From Aestuariirhabdus litorea (GTDB taxonomy: Bacteria; Pseudomonadota; Gammaproteobacteria; Pseudomonadales; Aestuariirhabdaceae), in the NCBI RefSeq assembly GCF_003864255.1, contig NZ_QWEZ01000002.1:744001-808000 (forward strand): a DNA stretch of 64,000 bases, in the 5' to 3' direction. The notes beneath the pieces were generated by a model. It was not told the DNA's origin. It did no database searches and worked only from the letters and a program-made list of their open reading frames with translations. How positions within the stretch are numbered: position 1 is the first letter of the stretch; each line of letters opens with the position of its first letter. The position numbers and the translations under genes are program-made. Positions 62,688 to 64,000 of the stretch are shown here, one piece after another.

Positions 62688-63161
62688 ATGGCGGGTGAAG
62701 GGGTTGATTGGCAGTGGAGTCCCTGGACGGGGCTGGAGCGGGAATCGCTCTACGCCATCTTGCGGCTGCGGCAGGCGGTGTTTGTGGTGGAACAGAACTG
62801 CCCCTATCAGGATGCCGATGGCCTCGACGCGACAGCCTGGCATCTCGGTGGCTGGCGAGGAGAGGGGGATGCCCGTGAGTTGGTGGCCTATCTGCGGGTG
62901 GTTTTTCCTGGCGTTAATTATGAGGAACCCTCAGTTGGGCGAGTGGTGACGGCTGCTTCTGTGCGTGGCCAGGGGGTGGGGCGGGCACTGACCGCCGAAG
63001 GAGTTGCCCGCGTTGAGGCCCAGTACCCGGGGGCGGCGATTCGTATCTCGGCCCAGCTCTACCTGAAGGGGTTCTACCGCGGCTTTGGTTTCGAGGTGGT
63101 GGGCGAGCCCTACGAGGAGGATGGTATCCCCCACATCGAGATGCTGCGCCCGGGCCGGTAG
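62688..63161 (+). CDS. elaA: ElaA-type GNAT acetyltransferase
   Basis: A 157-residue GNAT protein with the ElaA pattern LYAILRLRQAVFVVEQNCPY and DGLDATAWHL, the acetyl-CoA loop VRGQGVGRALTAEGV and the end FYRGFGFEVVGEPYEEDGIP. It starts 3 bases after the hydrolase. The acceptor substrate is unknown. Confidence 0.92.
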   Translation: MAGEGVDWQWSPWTGLERESLYAILRLRQAVFVVEQNCPYQDADGLDATAWHLGGWRGEGDARELVAYLRVVFPGVNYEEPSVGRVVTAASVRGQGVGRALTAEGVARVEAQYPGAAIRISAQLYLKGFYRGFGFEVVGEPYEEDGIPHIEMLRPGR

Positions 63162-63164
63162 GCG

Positions 63165-63292
63165 TATTGACCGGCCAGACGCTTCCGGGGAGTGCCGATT
63201 GCGCAGGAGCGCAGCTATCGGCCCGTTCATCCTGCGGCGCTGTTGCCGTCCCTGGCTCTCGCGCAATACCGCCCGTCCCTGGGCATAAGGCG
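63165..63292 (-). repeat. Hairpin-string repeat, copy 4
   Basis: Read on the minus strand: ATGCCCAGGGACGGGCGG, then GCGAGAGCCAGGGACGGC and GGGCCGATAGCTGCGCTCCT-GCGCAATCGG, the last identical to part of the 99-base unit at 12.3 kb. Orientation is that of the NifX-like gene to its right. Confidence 0.8.
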
Positions 63293-63382
63293 TTGCCGCC
63301 ATTAAAGGCGAACACCCAGCAGGCTGGGCCAACACCGCTTTTGGCCATCCATGGCCACGCGGCGTACGACCCACAAGGAGGT

Positions 63383-63482
63383 GGGGAGTGGCGATTGCGC
63401 AGGAGCGCAGCTATCGGCCCGATCCTCCTGCGGCGCTGTCGCCATCCCTGGCTCTCGCGCCATACCTCCCGTCCCTGGGCAT
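63383..63482 (-). repeat. Hairpin-string repeat, copy 5
   Basis: On the minus strand it begins in the terminator T-run and reads ATGCCCAGGGACGGGAGG, then GCGAGAGCCAGGGATGGCG, CAGGAGG, the CCGAT...AATCG hairpin with loop TCCT and CCCAC-CTCCTT-GTGGG. It is about 75% alike to copy 4, so the two are tandem. Nothing else is seen in 63162-63538. Confidence 0.8.
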
Positions 63483-63503
63483 AAAAAGGGGGCCGGAGGC
63501 CCC
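63483..63503 (-). terminator. Intrinsic terminator of the NifX-like gene
   Basis: On the minus strand GGGGCC-TCC-GGCCCC followed by five T, 36 bases after the stop codon. Confidence 0.85.
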
Positions 63504-63538
63504 AAGTGCTTACGCAGAGAACATCCATGAAGGGGTTA

Positions 63539-63937
63539 TCACGCGCAGGCCTCGGCCCGGGGGTGTAGCCCCATCTGTTTGGCCATCCAGGGTGGCGGGT
63601 TGGTCGCGACCACGGCCTGCAGGCTCAGTAGCGCCTGGTCGATGGGTGTTTGTTGGCTGTCCCTGAGGGGGTGGATACCCTGGCGGATCACCTTGGCGGC
63701 GGCGGGTCCGCCGATGGAGGCGACGTATAACAGCTGGCAGTCGTCCAGCTGATCGGCCCGCACCTTGTTCTTTTCCACACCCCCGACCGATAGCGCCGGG
63801 CGGCTCTCAACAAACTCGATCCGCGTGCTGTCGAAGCGGTAGATATCAAACTGTGTGCAGCTACCGAAGTGCCCATCGATCAGGTCGCCACCATTGGTGG
63901 CAAAGGCGATGGTGAACTGGAAGGTATCGCGGGTCAT
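63539..63937 (-). CDS. NifX/NifY-type FeMo-cofactor-binding protein
   Basis: A 132-residue protein with the dinitrogenase-cofactor-binding fold: FTIAFATNGGDLIDGHFGSC near the start (the H-F-G-S/H-x segment) and LLYVASIGGPAAAKVIRQGI in the middle, then the shared end PPPWMAKQMG. It is related to NifX (57.4 kb) and the end of NifB but lacks their extra parts. It is probably the last gene of a minus-strand nif operon (possibly nifHDKT-Y) to the right of the window. CTCCT-type ribosome site (AGAGGAG on the minus strand) precedes the ATG. Confidence 0.85.
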   Translation of the reverse strand: MTRDTFQFTIAFATNGGDLIDGHFGSCTQFDIYRFDSTRIEFVESRPALSVGGVEKNKVRADQLDDCQLLYVASIGGPAAAKVIRQGIHPLRDSQQTPIDQALLSLQAVVATNPPPWMAKQMGLHPRAEACA

Positions 63938-64000
63938 CGGTCGTCTCCTCTGGTCCCCGCCATGGTGCCGGAGGGCGGATCCATGGCGGTAGGGTTGGTG
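63938..64000 (-). other. Unresolved end of an upstream gene or intergenic DNA
   Basis: Only 63 bases remain. On the minus strand one frame ends ...TMAGTRGDDR with a TGA overlapping the start codon of the NifX-like gene, and another frame stays open. Either could be the C-terminus of a gene coupled to it; it cannot be decided here. Confidence 0.3.

Overview
This window is about 64 kb of GC-rich DNA that reads as the chromosome of a free-living, nitrogen-fixing gammaproteobacterium. Support for this: oxygen/nitrogen control by a nifL-nifA pair (a gammaproteobacterial arrangement) next to an rnf operon as in Azotobacter-like diazotrophs; gammaproteobacterial housekeeping genes (rep, comM, ubiK, ybcJ-like); a glutarate operon gcdH-gcdG-gcdR of the Pseudomonas type; and TRAP transport, common in marine bacteria. 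An Oceanospirillales- or Pseudomonadales-like host is my best guess, but the genus cannot be fixed from the sequence alone.

Layout. 1-6.5 kb: a LysR gene cut by the left edge, divergent from a TRAP transporter (small permease, large permease, binding protein), a three-part flavin/iron-sulfur amine or amino-acid dehydrogenase resembling HcnC/HcnA/HcnB, and a RidA imine deaminase; together a plausible uptake-and-oxidation pathway for a D-amino acid, imino acid or opine. 6.6-25.9 kb: general genes: a secreted MsrA-MsrB fusion, an OmpR-type two-component system, a MaoC-like protein, a LysE exporter, cytochrome c5, a putrescine-binding protein, a thioesterase, Rep helicase, a GGDEF-EAL protein, ComM, a large HEAT-repeat protein and the glutarate genes gcdG-gcdH with divergent gcdR. 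26-34.3 kb: nitrogen genes begin: ubiK, then glnK-amtB under a sigma-54 promoter with a palindromic NtrC site, a tandem-kinase protein, SlyD, and the minus-strand operon nifB-fdxN-nifQ-draG. 34.6-42.9 kb: a chemoreceptor, a CBS protein, two MAPEG proteins, a quinone oxidoreductase, a low-GC GIY-YIG gene, a flavin monooxygenase and a heat-shock-controlled Hsp20. 43-54.4 kb: nifLA (minus) diverges from rnfABCDGEH-modABC (plus). 54.4-64 kb: two small nucleic-acid-binding proteins, a lipoprotein hydrolase, the minus-strand operon nifE-nifN-nifX-NifX-associated gene-fdxB, an orphan periplasmic binding protein, a dienelactone hydrolase, ElaA, and a second NifX/NafY-type gene, probably the end of a nif operon lying beyond the right edge.

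How they work together. NtrC should turn on glnK-amtB under nitrogen limitation. NifL senses redox/nitrogen status and holds NifA. NifA plus sigma-54 should drive nifB, nifE, nifL and rnf: each has a readable -24/-12 element, TGT-N10-ACA upstream sites, and (for nifB and nifE) a full-consensus IHF site between them. Rnf supplies low-potential electrons; ModABC, fused translationally to the end of the rnf operon, supplies molybdate; NifQ, NifB, NifE, NifN and NifX make FeMo-co; DraG, made from the nifB operon, would reactivate ADP-ribosylated NifH, and is the known partner of GlnK/AmtB. The structural genes nifHDK are not in this window.

The most unusual non-coding structure is a family of intergenic elements made of strings of short hairpins whose loops alternate between AGGGA-like and TCCCT-like sequences; stems differ between copies while pairing is kept, and copies begin directly at the T-tract of intrinsic terminators (about 12.3, 28.4, 31.0 and 63.2-63.5 kb).
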